A stretch of 64,000 bases of DNA from Undibacterium umbellatum (GCF_014284125.1 NZ_JACOFX010000012.1:62001-126000), one strand, 5' to 3'. Counted from the stretch's first letter, positions 46,218-56,183 are shown. Notes: generated by a model from the letters alone, not told the origin. A program made the numbers and translations.

Positions 46218-48551
46218 CTATGGCTTCGCATCAGGCACATCTGTACATTCAGTCCGAGTCGCCTGCACATGTTTATCCCACATGCCTAGCAATGCCTGTT
46301 CAAAATGTTGTGTAAATTGTTTTGCATCATATAGTGAGCTATTCAGCGAGCGCTGGCGTAGTGTGGCACGCAGTTGCGCCAGTTTTTCAAGGTCAGCGGC
46401 ATGGCTCAGGGCGCGCCTGACATAGTCATCTTCAGAGTTGGCAATCCAGTCTTCCAGGCCAGCATAAGTAAGTAAACTGGCACCCTGGAGTGAAGACATG
46501 GTATTGCCAGCAAGGCTGATTGTAGGTACACCCATCCAAAAAGCTTCGCATGTGGTAGTGCCACCGCCATAGGGAGAGGTGTCGAGAATGATATCGACTT
46601 CAGCATGTGCTGCCAGATAGGCTTCTCTTGAGCCAGGACCAAGTATGCTGATACGTTCTGCCGCTATGCCATGTTGGACAAATCTATCCAGCATTTTTTT
46701 GCGCTCTGGCTCTGTCGCCAATTGCCAGCATTGAAAGCGTAACTTGGCATTGGGCATGCGATCAAAGATCTTTGTCCATAACTGCAGGGTGAAATCATTC
46801 AATTTCCTGATGTTTTGAAAGCAGCCAAACGTGATATAGCCATTTTTCAATGCAGGTAAAGGAGGAACGGAAGCCAGCAGTTCACTGTACGCAGGTGGTG
46901 TGAGACATAGTCTGGTCGATGGCAAATACCAAATTTGCTCGGTAAAATATTCACTGTGGGTCTCAGGAACTGAAATCCTGTCTGCCAGGAGATAGTCCAT
47001 GCCAGGTACGCCTGTTGTCGCAAAATAACCCAGCCAGCTTACTTGCAATGGGGCAGGCTTGAATGCGAACACTGGCAGGCGGTTGTGTGCAGTGTGACCA
47101 GCAAGATCAATGAGTATATCGATGCCATCCTCATGAATCATGCGTGCAGCGCTGGCGTCATCTATATTTTCAATCACTTTCCATCCGCTGAAAAACGGTT
47201 TAATGCGTGCGGTCAGCGCGTCATCACGCACTTTACTGGAATACGCATACAGTTCTATCTGTCGCAGGTTGATGTTGCTGATGACGTTTTCCAGGAAAAA
47301 ACCAACAGGGTGCAAACCAAAATCGCCTGAGACAAAACCTACTCTCAAACGTCTTTGCTCCTGTGATACGGGAAGACATTTCCACTTATTATAGGCTCGT
47401 GCGTGGGTAAGCAACCTGGCTGCATATCTGTTGACTTCACTCTGGTAATACTCGGGTGTTACAAGGTCGCCAAAGCATAAGTTGAAAAGCATGCTGCTGT
47501 AAGCGTCAAAGTAGTCAGGGTCGATCGTCGTGGCTGCCTTGTAGTAATCTATGGTTTCATTTTGCCTGCCAGTATCCCTGAGAAGATTGCCCAAGCTAAC
47601 CAGGGCCCAGGTCTTGGTCGTGAATTCTAGAGCACAAGCTGCACGAAAACTTGCCTCAGCTTCGTCCAGTTTTCCAATGTCAGAGTAAGCTTTGCCCAAA
47701 TTGTAATGAGCGATTCCTGCATCTGGTTTGAGTGCCACTGCCTTCAAATAGGCTGAGATCGCCTCTTCTTTTCTTGATTGGGTGTTGAATACCGTTCCCA
47801 GGTTGTAATAAGCTTCATACCGGTCTGGAGCAACCTCCAGCAATCTCCTGTAGCTGGCTTCTGCCTCTGCAAGTTTACCTTGCCCTTGCAAGATCCAGGA
47901 TATATGCCAAATGGTATCTGCATGATCGGGTTGCATTGCCAGGGCCCTGTTATACAACTGCAGTGCTGCATCATGTTGTTTGCGGTCAGTTTCCAGATTG
48001 GCCATCAGTAGCAACAATCCCATTTCTTGTGGAAACTTTTCGACAGCAATGGAAGCAAGCGAATGCGCAGCAACTTTATCGTCTGTAGTGACGTAAGTTT
48101 CGATCAGGTCGTAATAGGCATCCAACATGTTGCCATCGAATGCGAGTGCCTTGCGAAATTCAGAGATAGCGGATGAATAGTCAGCCTGCTCCTTGGCAAG
48201 CACTCCTTTGTTGTAATAAATGTAAGCGTCACCTGGATTCAGGGTCTGCGCCTGTTTCAGTGCCTCTGCTGCTTCAGCAAATTTCTTTTGCATACGCAAA
48301 GCTACACTCAGGTTGATATAGGCATCTGCAAATGTGGGATGGCTGTTGATCGCCTCCCGATAGCATTGTTCCGCCTGCGCAATATCTCCTGATCTCAGAA
48401 TGCTGTCAGCCTGCTCTTTGAGGTTTGTTGCCTTGAGTAGCGACTCTTCCGCAACGTTCACTTGTGTCTGCTGAGTTGCCTGAAGTGTTTTCTGGTCTGC
48501 AGGAACCGCTACTTCCTTGCTACGAAACAAGCTGAGAATTTTTTCAAACAT
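46218..48551 (-). CDS. TPR/O-GlcNAc transferase-like (SPINDLY) protein
   Basis: A 777-aa protein with the layout of O-linked GlcNAc transferases. The N-terminal tetratricopeptide repeats (about residues 45-370) hold several full units (for example QYMRA-free blocks such as AIAHYNLGKAYSDIGKLDEAE). The C-terminal glycosyltransferase family 41 part (about 400-750) has SGDFGLHPVGFF with the conserved His, IDLAGHTAHNRL, and DTSPYGGGTTTCEAFWMGVP near the nucleotide-sugar site. It lies alone on the minus strand. In bacteria such enzymes often modify flagellins or other proteins, but no flagellar genes are in the window. Confidence 0.85.
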   Translation of the reverse strand: MFEKILSLFRSKEVAVPADQKTLQATQQTQVNVAEESLLKATNLKEQADSILRSGDIAQAEQCYREAINSHPTFADAYINLSVALRMQKKFAEAAEALKQAQTLNPGDAYIYYNKGVLAKEQADYSSAISEFRKALAFDGNMLDAYYDLIETYVTTDDKVAAHSLASIAVEKFPQEMGLLLLMANLETDRKQHDAALQLYNRALAMQPDHADTIWHISWILQGQGKLAEAEASYRRLLEVAPDRYEAYYNLGTVFNTQSRKEEAISAYLKAVALKPDAGIAHYNLGKAYSDIGKLDEAEASFRAACALEFTTKTWALVSLGNLLRDTGRQNETIDYYKAATTIDPDYFDAYSSMLFNLCFGDLVTPEYYQSEVNRYAARLLTHARAYNKWKCLPVSQEQRRLRVGFVSGDFGLHPVGFFLENVISNINLRQIELYAYSSKVRDDALTARIKPFFSGWKVIENIDDASAARMIHEDGIDILIDLAGHTAHNRLPVFAFKPAPLQVSWLGYFATTGVPGMDYLLADRISVPETHSEYFTEQIWYLPSTRLCLTPPAYSELLASVPPLPALKNGYITFGCFQNIRKLNDFTLQLWTKIFDRMPNAKLRFQCWQLATEPERKKMLDRFVQHGIAAERISILGPGSREAYLAAHAEVDIILDTSPYGGGTTTCEAFWMGVPTISLAGNTMSSLQGASLLTYAGLEDWIANSEDDYVRRALSHAADLEKLAQLRATLRQRSLNSSLYDAKQFTQHFEQALLGMWDKHVQATRTECTDVPDAKP

Positions 48552-48671
48552 TTTTTGATCTTGAAAATGGGTATTGTATCTGGGTAATTATCGCAAAATC
48601 CCACTGTGTTTGGTGAGTGAAAGGCAGGTTTTTGTACGCACCTTGCATTCAAGATTCAATAAAACGAAATC

Positions 48672-48911
48672 ATGAAGATAGGTAAGAGCGCTAGTATTTT
48701 TAGAATAAACTTGGCTACTACGGTTGTTTTTTTGAACATCGTTCTGATCGCAACTCAGACGGCTGGAGAAAGCGTCAAAGAGTGCGGCACTAATCTGGAT
48801 ATTGCGTTTGATCCCCTTGAAACTCTTGTCTCAACTTCTATCGACAAATGCTTGTTGACAGATGCCAGAAGTAGTAACGCAGTCAGTAATGACACACACT
48901 TTCAAGAGTAA
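48672..48911 (+). CDS. short secreted protein, unknown (tentative)
   Basis: A 79-aa frame with a possible signal peptide (residues 1-31) and a short mature part with two cysteines (KECGTN; DKCLLT). No ribosome-binding site is evident and no family is known. It lies between divergent and convergent genes. It could be a small exported protein or a chance frame. Confidence 0.35.
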   Translation: MKIGKSASIFRINLATTVVFLNIVLIATQTAGESVKECGTNLDIAFDPLETLVSTSIDKCLLTDARSSNAVSNDTHFQE

Positions 48912-48926
48912 ATTATTCTGCTGATT

Positions 48927-49856
48927 CTATTTCGGGAGAAAACGCATTGAAATCCAGCGCTCTGCATATTTTGAATGTTCTGTTGCAGGATTAAATTTAC
49001 AACTTTCAAATATGCGAAGGCTTTCTACATTATGGTTGTCGTCGGTGCTTTCCCATTCAATGCTGATCTCTTTAGGGCTACCATTTTCTGAAATAGTTCC
49101 ACTAACGACAATACCGCGTCCCAGTTCTGCAAAATCGGGAATTCTTAGCAAGCTTGATGCCGAGCAGCTATGACGTAGAAGTTCTGGTTGTGTTCCATTT
49201 TTGGGTTCAATATTCCAGGTATGCTGCATTTTGATTGCCCTGGATTGCCCATCAGGATCTGGAGGCAATTGGCATGATCGTAGAGATTTAATAAAGGCAT
49301 TATCTAAAACTCTGTATCCACTACTCTTTATCAGAACAATATTATTTATCTTTCCAGCATCAGTGGTTGTTGCATCAATCTGTGCTGTACCTTCTAGCTC
49401 ACGACGTAACGCACTTCTGGGATATTCTGGCCTGGGGCAGGATTTGAAGGCATTAACAAAGCCATGGTGTCTATTGAAATTAAAGGTCTTTGTATACCAT
49501 GTTGGTATCACACTTTCTTCGCCAGGTTGTGGAGAAAATTTGCACTCTATCATGGTTTTTCTGACGGCATTATCGAGACTCTTGAATCCGCTGGATTTGT
49601 CGACAATCACATCTCTGACTAAACCGTCTTTTCTTACAACATATTTGACTACCACACTCCCGAGCTGACCGTTTTGTGAAGGAACTGGTCCATTTATAGT
49701 ATCGCAGTCATTCAGGCTGGGACCTGGACTTTTGTCTTTGACAGGAGATTTAGAATTTTCGAAAGGATAGTATGTTTGCCCCAATGAATATGAGGCAGTG
49801 CTAATGAATTGTAAAAATAAAAAAGCTGACCGGAATTTAGAGAAATTGATTTTCAT
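48927..49856 (-). CDS. secreted protein with repeated TonB C-terminal-like domains
   Basis: A 309-aa protein beginning with a signal-like segment (residues 1-26), then two clear TonB C-terminal-type modules: GSVVVKYVVRKDGLVRDVIVDKSSG and GTAQIDATTTDAGKINNIVLIKSSG, each followed by a LDNA helix. A third, weaker one (GRGIVVSGTISENGSPKEISIEWES) follows. Real TonB has one module, a transmembrane anchor and a Pro-rich linker; here the anchor is absent or only the signal. Such multi-module proteins may bind TonB-box peptides or act as periplasmic partners. No exbB/exbD is adjacent. Confidence 0.75.
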   Translation of the reverse strand: MKINFSKFRSAFLFLQFISTASYSLGQTYYPFENSKSPVKDKSPGPSLNDCDTINGPVPSQNGQLGSVVVKYVVRKDGLVRDVIVDKSSGFKSLDNAVRKTMIECKFSPQPGEESVIPTWYTKTFNFNRHHGFVNAFKSCPRPEYPRSALRRELEGTAQIDATTTDAGKINNIVLIKSSGYRVLDNAFIKSLRSCQLPPDPDGQSRAIKMQHTWNIEPKNGTQPELLRHSCSASSLLRIPDFAELGRGIVVSGTISENGSPKEISIEWESTDDNHNVESLRIFESCKFNPATEHSKYAERWISMRFLPK

Positions 49857-49886
49857 TGGGTTAATGTTGAGACGGGAAATGAAGTT

Positions 49887-49912
49887 GAACGTAACGCGTT
49901 TGCGTTACGTTC
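49887..49912. terminator. perfect hairpin after glnS
   Basis: Perfect 11-bp stem gaacgtaacgc / gcgttacgttc with a 4-nt loop, 15 bp past the glnS stop. The T run is on the plus side only, so it works best as a plus-strand terminator, but the stem is strong in both directions. Confidence 0.6.
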
Positions 49913-49926
49913 ACTTTTTCGCTTGC

Positions 49927-51657
49927 TTATTTGACCCAACTATCCTTCAATGTCGTTACCCGGTTAAACACCGGCTTGCCAACAACTGAATCCACACGGT
50001 CAGCCACAAAATAGCCATGGCGTTCAAACTGCAAACGGGTATCCGGAGTGATCGTTGCGAGGCCAGGTTCTACGTAGGCGCGTACTACTTCCAGTGCATT
50101 TGGGTTCAGCAAGGCCATGAAGTCTTTGCCGCCGGCATCGGGATTTGCGTCAGTGAATAAACGGTCGTAAAGGCGGACTTCGGCTTCCAGTGCGTCGGCG
50201 GCATTAACCCAGTGCAGGTTGCCTTTGACTTTGTAGTTGGCGCTGCCTTCGGTACCGGATTTGCTGTCGGCGAAGTAGTTGCAATGGACGGCGATGACCT
50301 TGCCGTTCTCATCCTTGTCGCAGCCTGTGCATTCAACCACGTAGCCATAACGCAGACGCACTTTGTTACCGGGGAACAGGCGGAAGTAGCCTTTGGCGGG
50401 TTCCTCCATGAAGTCTTCCTGTTCTATCCACAGTTCTTTGCCTATGGTGAATTCACGGTTGCCCAGCTCTGGGTGGTGCGGATGGATAGGTGCGGTGCAG
50501 GCGATGTTTTCGCCTTCGGGGAAGTTGTCGATGATGAGTTTCAGCGGACGCAGTACGGCAGTGGCGCGCGGTGCTTTGGGGTCGAGGTCTTCGCGCAGGC
50601 AGCCTTCCAGCGTGCTGTAATCGATCCAGCCATCGGAGCGGGTCACGCCTATGCGTTCGCAGAACAGTTGCAATGATTCTGGCGTGTAACCACGGCGGCG
50701 TATGCCGACGATGGTGGGCATGCGCGGGTCGTCCCAGCCGTTGACGATGTTTTGTTCTACCAGTTGACGCAGCTTGCGTTTGCTGGTGACGACATAGGTC
50801 AGGTTCAGACGGGCAAATTCATATTGTTGCGGAACTGGTTTTTTGAAGAACCCACCTTCGGCGGCGCGCTCTATGATCCAGTCATAGAAAGGGCGGTGAT
50901 CCTGGAATTCCAGTGTGCAGATTGAATGGGTAATGTTTTCTATTGCATCAGACAAGGGATGCGTGTAGTCATACATAGGGTAGATGCACCATTTATCGCC
51001 AGTGCGGTGGTGGTGGGCATGGCGTATGCGGTAGATGGCAGGGTCACGCATATTCATGTTGGGTGATGCCATGTCTATCTTGGCACGCAGGATGTGTTCA
51101 CCATCCTTGAATTCACCAGTCTTCATGCGGCGCAGCAAGTCCAGTGACTCTGCGGGTGCGCGGTCGCGGAACGGGGAGTTCACACCGGGCTTGGAAAAAT
51201 CACCACGGTTGGCGGCCATGTCGGCAGCGCTTTGGCTATCGACATAGGCATGGCCTGCACCGATCAGGTACTCGGCGATTTCATACAGGCGCTCAAAATA
51301 GTCACTGGCGTAGTGTAGATGTTCTTCACCCTTGTTGTTCCAGTCAAAGCCCAGCCATTTGACGCTGTCCATGATGGTATCGACATATTCCTGATCTTCT
51401 TTCTCAGGATTGGTGTCATCAAAGCGCAGGTGGCAACGGCCCGCGTAATCGCGTGCCAGACCAAAGTTCAGACAGATGGACTTGGCATGTCCTATGTGCA
51501 GATACCCGTTTGGTTCTGGCGGGAAGCGGGTGATAACCGTGGGCAGGCCATCGCGGGCGTATTTGCCCGCAGCCTGGTCGTTGTCGATGATGGCGCGCAG
51601 GAAGTTGGATACCGGTGCAGGTGTTGTATTATCGTTATTTTTTATATCTTTGCTCAT
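49927..51657 (-). CDS. glnS: glutaminyl-tRNA synthetase
   Basis: Class Ic aminoacyl-tRNA synthetase (576 aa) that charges tRNA-Gln with glutamine in the cytosol. Class I signature: HIGH at residues 54-57 (NGYLHIGHAKS). The KMSKS-like loop reads VVTSKRKLRQLV, as usual for this enzyme. The C-terminal anticodon-binding beta-barrels follow from about residue 350 onward. A GlnRS is expected in beta- and gamma-proteobacteria, so the organism can use the direct route for Gln-tRNA. It has its own region with a hairpin after it. Confidence 0.97.
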   Translation of the reverse strand: MSKDIKNNDNTTPAPVSNFLRAIIDNDQAAGKYARDGLPTVITRFPPEPNGYLHIGHAKSICLNFGLARDYAGRCHLRFDDTNPEKEDQEYVDTIMDSVKWLGFDWNNKGEEHLHYASDYFERLYEIAEYLIGAGHAYVDSQSAADMAANRGDFSKPGVNSPFRDRAPAESLDLLRRMKTGEFKDGEHILRAKIDMASPNMNMRDPAIYRIRHAHHHRTGDKWCIYPMYDYTHPLSDAIENITHSICTLEFQDHRPFYDWIIERAAEGGFFKKPVPQQYEFARLNLTYVVTSKRKLRQLVEQNIVNGWDDPRMPTIVGIRRRGYTPESLQLFCERIGVTRSDGWIDYSTLEGCLREDLDPKAPRATAVLRPLKLIIDNFPEGENIACTAPIHPHHPELGNREFTIGKELWIEQEDFMEEPAKGYFRLFPGNKVRLRYGYVVECTGCDKDENGKVIAVHCNYFADSKSGTEGSANYKVKGNLHWVNAADALEAEVRLYDRLFTDANPDAGGKDFMALLNPNALEVVRAYVEPGLATITPDTRLQFERHGYFVADRVDSVVGKPVFNRVTTLKDSWVK

Positions 51658-51835
51658 AGCTAATCACTGTTGTGAACCTTGTAAGGCACATTATAAATAG
51701 GGACATGACAAGCATTTTACCGTAGCGCAGCATGGATGGCGCGAAGTTTGGTTATGCAAGGGGCTGGAATACCGGCCTGAAGAGAATATCAGGTTGAGTG
51801 CACCTTAAAAAGTGGCTGATCTGACAATGCTAAAT

Positions 51836-53164
51836 TCACATTTCGCTGGCTTCAACGCGGTTCCGCCCACATTTTTTTGCGTGATACAGGGCATTGTCTG
51901 CCCGTTTCATCATTTCATTGATATTGTCAGGATGATAGTAGGCGGTGACACCAAAACTGGCAGTCTTTTTGCCGACGATCTCAAATTCATGGTTGGCGAT
52001 CGCGCAGCGCAGTTTTTCGGCGGTGGCAATGGCGGCATGGATGGTGGTTTCACGGAAAACCACCAGAAATTCTTCGCCACCCCAGCGCCCCACGGCATCC
52101 ATGCTGCGTACATGATCTTGCAAAATGCGGGCGATATTGATTAAGACCTGGTCGCCCGTTTGATGGCCATGGGTGTCGTTGACTTGCTTGAATAAATCAA
52201 TATCAACGATGGCAAGAGAAAAGGCCGTGCCATAGCGCTGGCTGCGATGATGCTCTTCTTCCAGTATCTGTTCCAGTTTCAGGCGATTGAACAGGCCGGT
52301 CAGCTTGTCTGTGCTGGATAATAGTTCCAGGTCATGATTGCGCAACTCCAATTCACGGGTGCGGGCGATCACAAGGTTTTCCAGGTTGGCATTCACTTCC
52401 ATCATGGATTTATGACTGCTTTCCAGTTTCTCCGCCATTTGGTTGAAGCCTGCTTCCAGCTCTTGCAATTCGCCACCAGAATTGGCGGTGATGCGGGTAT
52501 CTAGTGCGCCTTTTTCCATGCGGTGCACGCCGTCCAGCAAACGCGATAACGGGCGTGTCAAATCGCGGCTCATGCGCAAAGCCAGTATCGATGCACAAAC
52601 GGTACCAACCAGGCCTATCAGTACACTCAGTGCCACGAAGACATTCTTGGACTGGCGACTGGTATGGGTGCTCAGCTCCAAATAGACACGCCCCAATAGT
52701 TTGGGCTGGGCAGCCTTATCAGTGGGAGTGCGGTCGAATAAATCAAAAGAATCGGATTCAGCCTTGCCCTGATAGATGGGGGCTGCAAATATCAGGGATT
52801 CATGGTCACCACGTATGACTTTGCCATTATCTGCCGCATGTGCGTGTTCTGGCCCCAGTTTGCTTGGTTTGCCACTGACTGCCAGCACCTTGTTGTCTGC
52901 ATCGGTGATGACCACAGCTTTGGCGTCATCTTCTTTCATGACTGATTGGGTCAGCGCTTGCAAAACTTCGCGGTTGCCGGAGAATGCGCCGTATTCGCTG
53001 GCGGGTGCCAACTGGCGGGCAATAACGGTACCGCGTGCCTTGATGGCTCCATCAATTTCAGTGATGCCGACAATGACGACCATCAACACCAGCAACACTG
53101 AAATTATCCAGACTGGCGCCAGGGCCAGGAATAGTATGCGATGAGCGAGTGGCCAGTTCTTCAT
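51836..53164 (-). CDS. membrane diguanylate cyclase (GGDEF)
   Basis: A 442-aa enzyme making c-di-GMP. An N-terminal helix (residues 10-33) is followed by a periplasmic sensing domain (about 35-170, CHASE8-like), a second helix (about 175-197), a HAMP linker, a short coiled coil and the GGDEF domain (about 280-440). The active motif GGEEF is intact (VGRWGGEEFLVVF) and an RxxD inhibitory site (RSMD) sits five residues before it, so the cyclase should be active and feedback-inhibited. The start overlaps the upstream binding-protein gene by 4 bp. It is the last gene of a three-gene operon with a TonB receptor. Confidence 0.93.
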   Translation of the reverse strand: MKNWPLAHRILFLALAPVWIISVLLVLMVVIVGITEIDGAIKARGTVIARQLAPASEYGAFSGNREVLQALTQSVMKEDDAKAVVITDADNKVLAVSGKPSKLGPEHAHAADNGKVIRGDHESLIFAAPIYQGKAESDSFDLFDRTPTDKAAQPKLLGRVYLELSTHTSRQSKNVFVALSVLIGLVGTVCASILALRMSRDLTRPLSRLLDGVHRMEKGALDTRITANSGGELQELEAGFNQMAEKLESSHKSMMEVNANLENLVIARTRELELRNHDLELLSSTDKLTGLFNRLKLEQILEEEHHRSQRYGTAFSLAIVDIDLFKQVNDTHGHQTGDQVLINIARILQDHVRSMDAVGRWGGEEFLVVFRETTIHAAIATAEKLRCAIANHEFEIVGKKTASFGVTAYYHPDNINEMMKRADNALYHAKKCGRNRVEASEM

Positions 53165-54132
53165 TGGACACGCTCCGTTGGTGATTTTAATTTGCGCATC
53201 AGACTGGTTTCATCTTCAATTTCCAGACTTAGTGAACGGCTTACCTGGGTATTTACATTGACACTGAAATGGCGCGGATATTGAGGCAATGGCAGGTACG
53301 CAGGGGAGGGCAAAGCTTGTATGACTTCAGCAACTTGTTGGGCTATCTGCGCTGGTGAGCTATATACGGCGGCCAGAGCACCTGCCTTGACATAGGCAGC
53401 AGAGAAGCCGAACAAGGGCACTTTTTGACGGTAGCTGGTCAGCAGGATGCTGGGAATATTATTGCGGTTGTAGATGGCAGCATCTGGTAGCGCCAGCAAG
53501 CTGTCGCTCATGTTGAGCAAACGGCGCAAAGCGGGCAATAATTCAGAATCATCGTTGACGGTTTCTATACTGATCTGCACATCCGTATCTTTGGCTGCAG
53601 TTTGCAGGCCGGTGAGCATTTCTGCACTTTCCTTGCTTAGCAAAATGCCCAGGCGATTGCGTCCAGGCAGAGCCGCACGGATCAGACTTAGTTGCCTGCT
53701 CCATGGCTGGTCAAAATAAATCGCAGAAAAATGATGTGGGTCTTGATTGCGTCCATATTGTTTGGCAATCTTTTGAAAGGTATTGCGTGGCACCATGACA
53801 TTCATGACTGCCATGGCAGGTGGTTTTTGTGCTATGGCAGTCATGGCGGGTGTGCCAACGGCAATCAAGACTTGATTGCTGGCATTGCGAGGCAAATCCT
53901 CATTTTTATATGCTGACAATATCAGGACTTTGACTGTACTCTTGCTGCTACCTTGCGTCAGCAAATTGCTTAACTGGGTGGAGAACTCTGTATAGGCCGG
54001 GCCATCTTCACTTAGTAATATGGTGACATTGTCGATGGCCAGGCAAGGCCGGGCCAGCATCAAGCTCAGGCTTAACGTTAGCCACCTGCCTGCATATTGC
54101 AGATACCTGATTAAAGCCATCGCATGTTTCAA
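53161..54132 (-). CDS. ABC transporter-type periplasmic substrate-binding protein
   Basis: A 323-aa secreted protein with a signal peptide (to about residue 32) and a two-lobe fold of the ABC_sub_bind type (PF04392): VLIAVGTPAMTAI and GILLSKESAEMLTGLQ are typical. No permease or ATPase lies beside it. The TTG at 54132 overlaps the receptor stop (TTGA) and is used; an ATG at 54120 is an alternative. Its coupling to the receptor gene and to the cyclase gene suggests it hands ligand information to the cyclase's periplasmic domain (inference). Confidence 0.8.
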   Translation of the reverse strand: MKHAMALIRYLQYAGRWLTLSLSLMLARPCLAIDNVTILLSEDGPAYTEFSTQLSNLLTQGSSKSTVKVLILSAYKNEDLPRNASNQVLIAVGTPAMTAIAQKPPAMAVMNVMVPRNTFQKIAKQYGRNQDPHHFSAIYFDQPWSRQLSLIRAALPGRNRLGILLSKESAEMLTGLQTAAKDTDVQISIETVNDDSELLPALRRLLNMSDSLLALPDAAIYNRNNIPSILLTSYRQKVPLFGFSAAYVKAGALAAVYSSPAQIAQQVAEVIQALPSPAYLPLPQYPRHFSVNVNTQVSRSLSLEIEDETSLMRKLKSPTERVQ

Positions 54133-56183
54133 AGGTCCAGCCTGAAGTTTAACCTCACGGCGCGCCCCGGCAATTCATTATCACGCCGGTACTCAAAATA
54201 TCTGGAATCAGCAAGATTCTGGGCGATCACAGAGCATTCAGCGGCCTTGCCGCCAAGCTTGAACTGGTAAGTGAGTTTGCCATCCAGGCGGCGGTTGCCA
54301 TTGATGAAGTAACCACGGTTTTCACGTGGATTATAATCCGTGGAATTGAACTTGGTTTTTGCTACCTGATATGCCACCACGCTACCGCTCCACTGGTCAT
54401 TGACTCTATGGCTGAGCATCAGGCTATGATTGTATTTCGGGAGTGAATCGCTGTAAATGACTCCATTGACATTGTCGCTTTTGACACCGCCACCAGAGAG
54501 CCCATAGATGAGCCTGGTTTTGTCAGTCAGTTGCGCCTTTAATTGCAATTCATAACCACGCATGACAGCAGTGCCCGCATTCAGGTTGCCACCAGCAGCA
54601 GAACGTTTATTTCTGACATCAATCAATTGGCTATAATCGTCATAAAACAGACGGAAATCAATATCCAGTTTGCGATATTTGCCGATATAACCCAATTCTG
54701 TGGACTTTACCCGCTCAGTCTGCATCTCAGGTAGGCTAGGATAAAATTCAGGGCTGCGCCAATAAGTGTCATACACTTTTTCATAAGCCGAAGGTGACCG
54801 CGTAGCGCGAGAATGGCTGAAGCGCAAGGTATGGCCGGGTTGTATGTGCCAGTTGACCGCAATCCTGGGCGTGGTATCAGTGCCAGTGTAGGTATTGTTT
54901 TCTGTCATGCCGCCAACATTGAAAACCAGGTCAGGGCGGGCGCGCCATTCCAAGTTGGCAAAAAAGCGGCGCAAGTGATAAGGGAAGTCGCCATACAGAT
55001 ATTGATTATTGCCTACACCAAGATAATAAGGGGCATATGTCTGGTCATAGCGTATGCTGCCACCCCAGACCAGTCGCGCATTCTTGAATGGCGAAAAAGT
55101 GTGTTGCACTTCCAGGTCATAGCGCCGCAAGATGGCATCGCCATCACTGACACCATCTGAATCTTTCAATCGGGCATACACTCTTTCCACCGTATGAAAG
55201 GCTTGCACTGATAGTTCGCCTCCGGCTTCCAGCGCACGCCGCCAGTGCAGCATTTCAAAATGGTTTTCTGCCCGCCTGCTGATGGCCGAGACATTATTGT
55301 ATTCACCTACTTCGCGTGGCCCTCCGTTATAACCGAACTGGAATTCCAGGGTGTCGGCAGAATTGACCTGATAGTCTGCGCGCAGGTTCAGGTTGTGTAT
55401 GGTTTTGTTGTCATATTTGTTCAGGTTCCAGAAAGTGAAAACAGAAGTTGGTCTCTTGATGGTGTCATCTTCGCCTTTGTCGTCCCTGATGCTAGCAGTG
55501 AGCCGGTAACTTAACGCACCAATCTTACTTCCATAGCGGAATATGCCTTCTTTGCGGCCATTACCAAATGCCATGGAAACAGTCTTGCCCTGGGTCTCAG
55601 CCGGGTGGCGAGTGATGATATTGATGACACCGGAATAAGAGTTGGCGCCATAACTGGCAGAGTCCGGGCCGCGTATGACTTCTATGCGCTCTATATCATC
55701 CAGAATAATGGGCAGGTCACTCCAGTTCACGCCGCCAAACAGGCTGGCATACACCGACCTGCCGTCTATCAAGACCTGCATGCGGTCTGAGGTAGTGGTG
55801 GTGACCATGCCATGATAGGCAACCGTGCTGTCTGCTGAATAATAGGGATCAGCATGATAGGCCACATACATGCCTGGTACCAGGCGAAAAATCTCGGATA
55901 AGTCCCATGCACCAGAGTCCCTGATCATCTGTCTGTCGATGATGGTAACTGCAATCGGGGCTTCATTGATGGGTTGTGACAAACGTGAGGCGGACAAGAC
56001 CACAGGCATATCATCCAAAAATATCGATTCTTCACCGCCTCCCGCTATTGCAACTTGATGAAGCAATGAAAAAAACAGGACTATGCAGCCAGCGCCACTT
56101 TTCAGTCGTTTGCCAGTGAGATTGCTATGGAAGTCGCGCCTTTTTTTTGCTAACAAGATATGCCCCAGAGCCAAAAAATGCAT
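54129..56183 (-). CDS. TonB-dependent outer-membrane receptor
   Basis: A 684-aa TonB-dependent receptor. Plug domain: VVLSASRLSQPINEAPIAV, then DRMQVLIDGRSVY and IERIEVIRGPDSASYGANS (about residues 60-190), followed by about 22 barrel strands, ending in GRAVRLNFRLDL. The N-terminus is ambiguous: a signal-like stretch (GCIVLFFSLLHQVAIAG) comes about 35 residues into the chosen frame, and a shorter start may be true. It is the first gene of an operon with the binding protein and diguanylate cyclase, so its ligand may be a signal rather than, or as well as, a nutrient. Confidence 0.85.
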   Translation of the reverse strand: MHFLALGHILLAKKRRDFHSNLTGKRLKSGAGCIVLFFSLLHQVAIAGGGEESIFLDDMPVVLSASRLSQPINEAPIAVTIIDRQMIRDSGAWDLSEIFRLVPGMYVAYHADPYYSADSTVAYHGMVTTTTSDRMQVLIDGRSVYASLFGGVNWSDLPIILDDIERIEVIRGPDSASYGANSYSGVINIITRHPAETQGKTVSMAFGNGRKEGIFRYGSKIGALSYRLTASIRDDKGEDDTIKRPTSVFTFWNLNKYDNKTIHNLNLRADYQVNSADTLEFQFGYNGGPREVGEYNNVSAISRRAENHFEMLHWRRALEAGGELSVQAFHTVERVYARLKDSDGVSDGDAILRRYDLEVQHTFSPFKNARLVWGGSIRYDQTYAPYYLGVGNNQYLYGDFPYHLRRFFANLEWRARPDLVFNVGGMTENNTYTGTDTTPRIAVNWHIQPGHTLRFSHSRATRSPSAYEKVYDTYWRSPEFYPSLPEMQTERVKSTELGYIGKYRKLDIDFRLFYDDYSQLIDVRNKRSAAGGNLNAGTAVMRGYELQLKAQLTDKTRLIYGLSGGGVKSDNVNGVIYSDSLPKYNHSLMLSHRVNDQWSGSVVAYQVAKTKFNSTDYNPRENRGYFINGNRRLDGKLTYQFKLGGKAAECSVIAQNLADSRYFEYRRDNELPGRAVRLNFRLDL

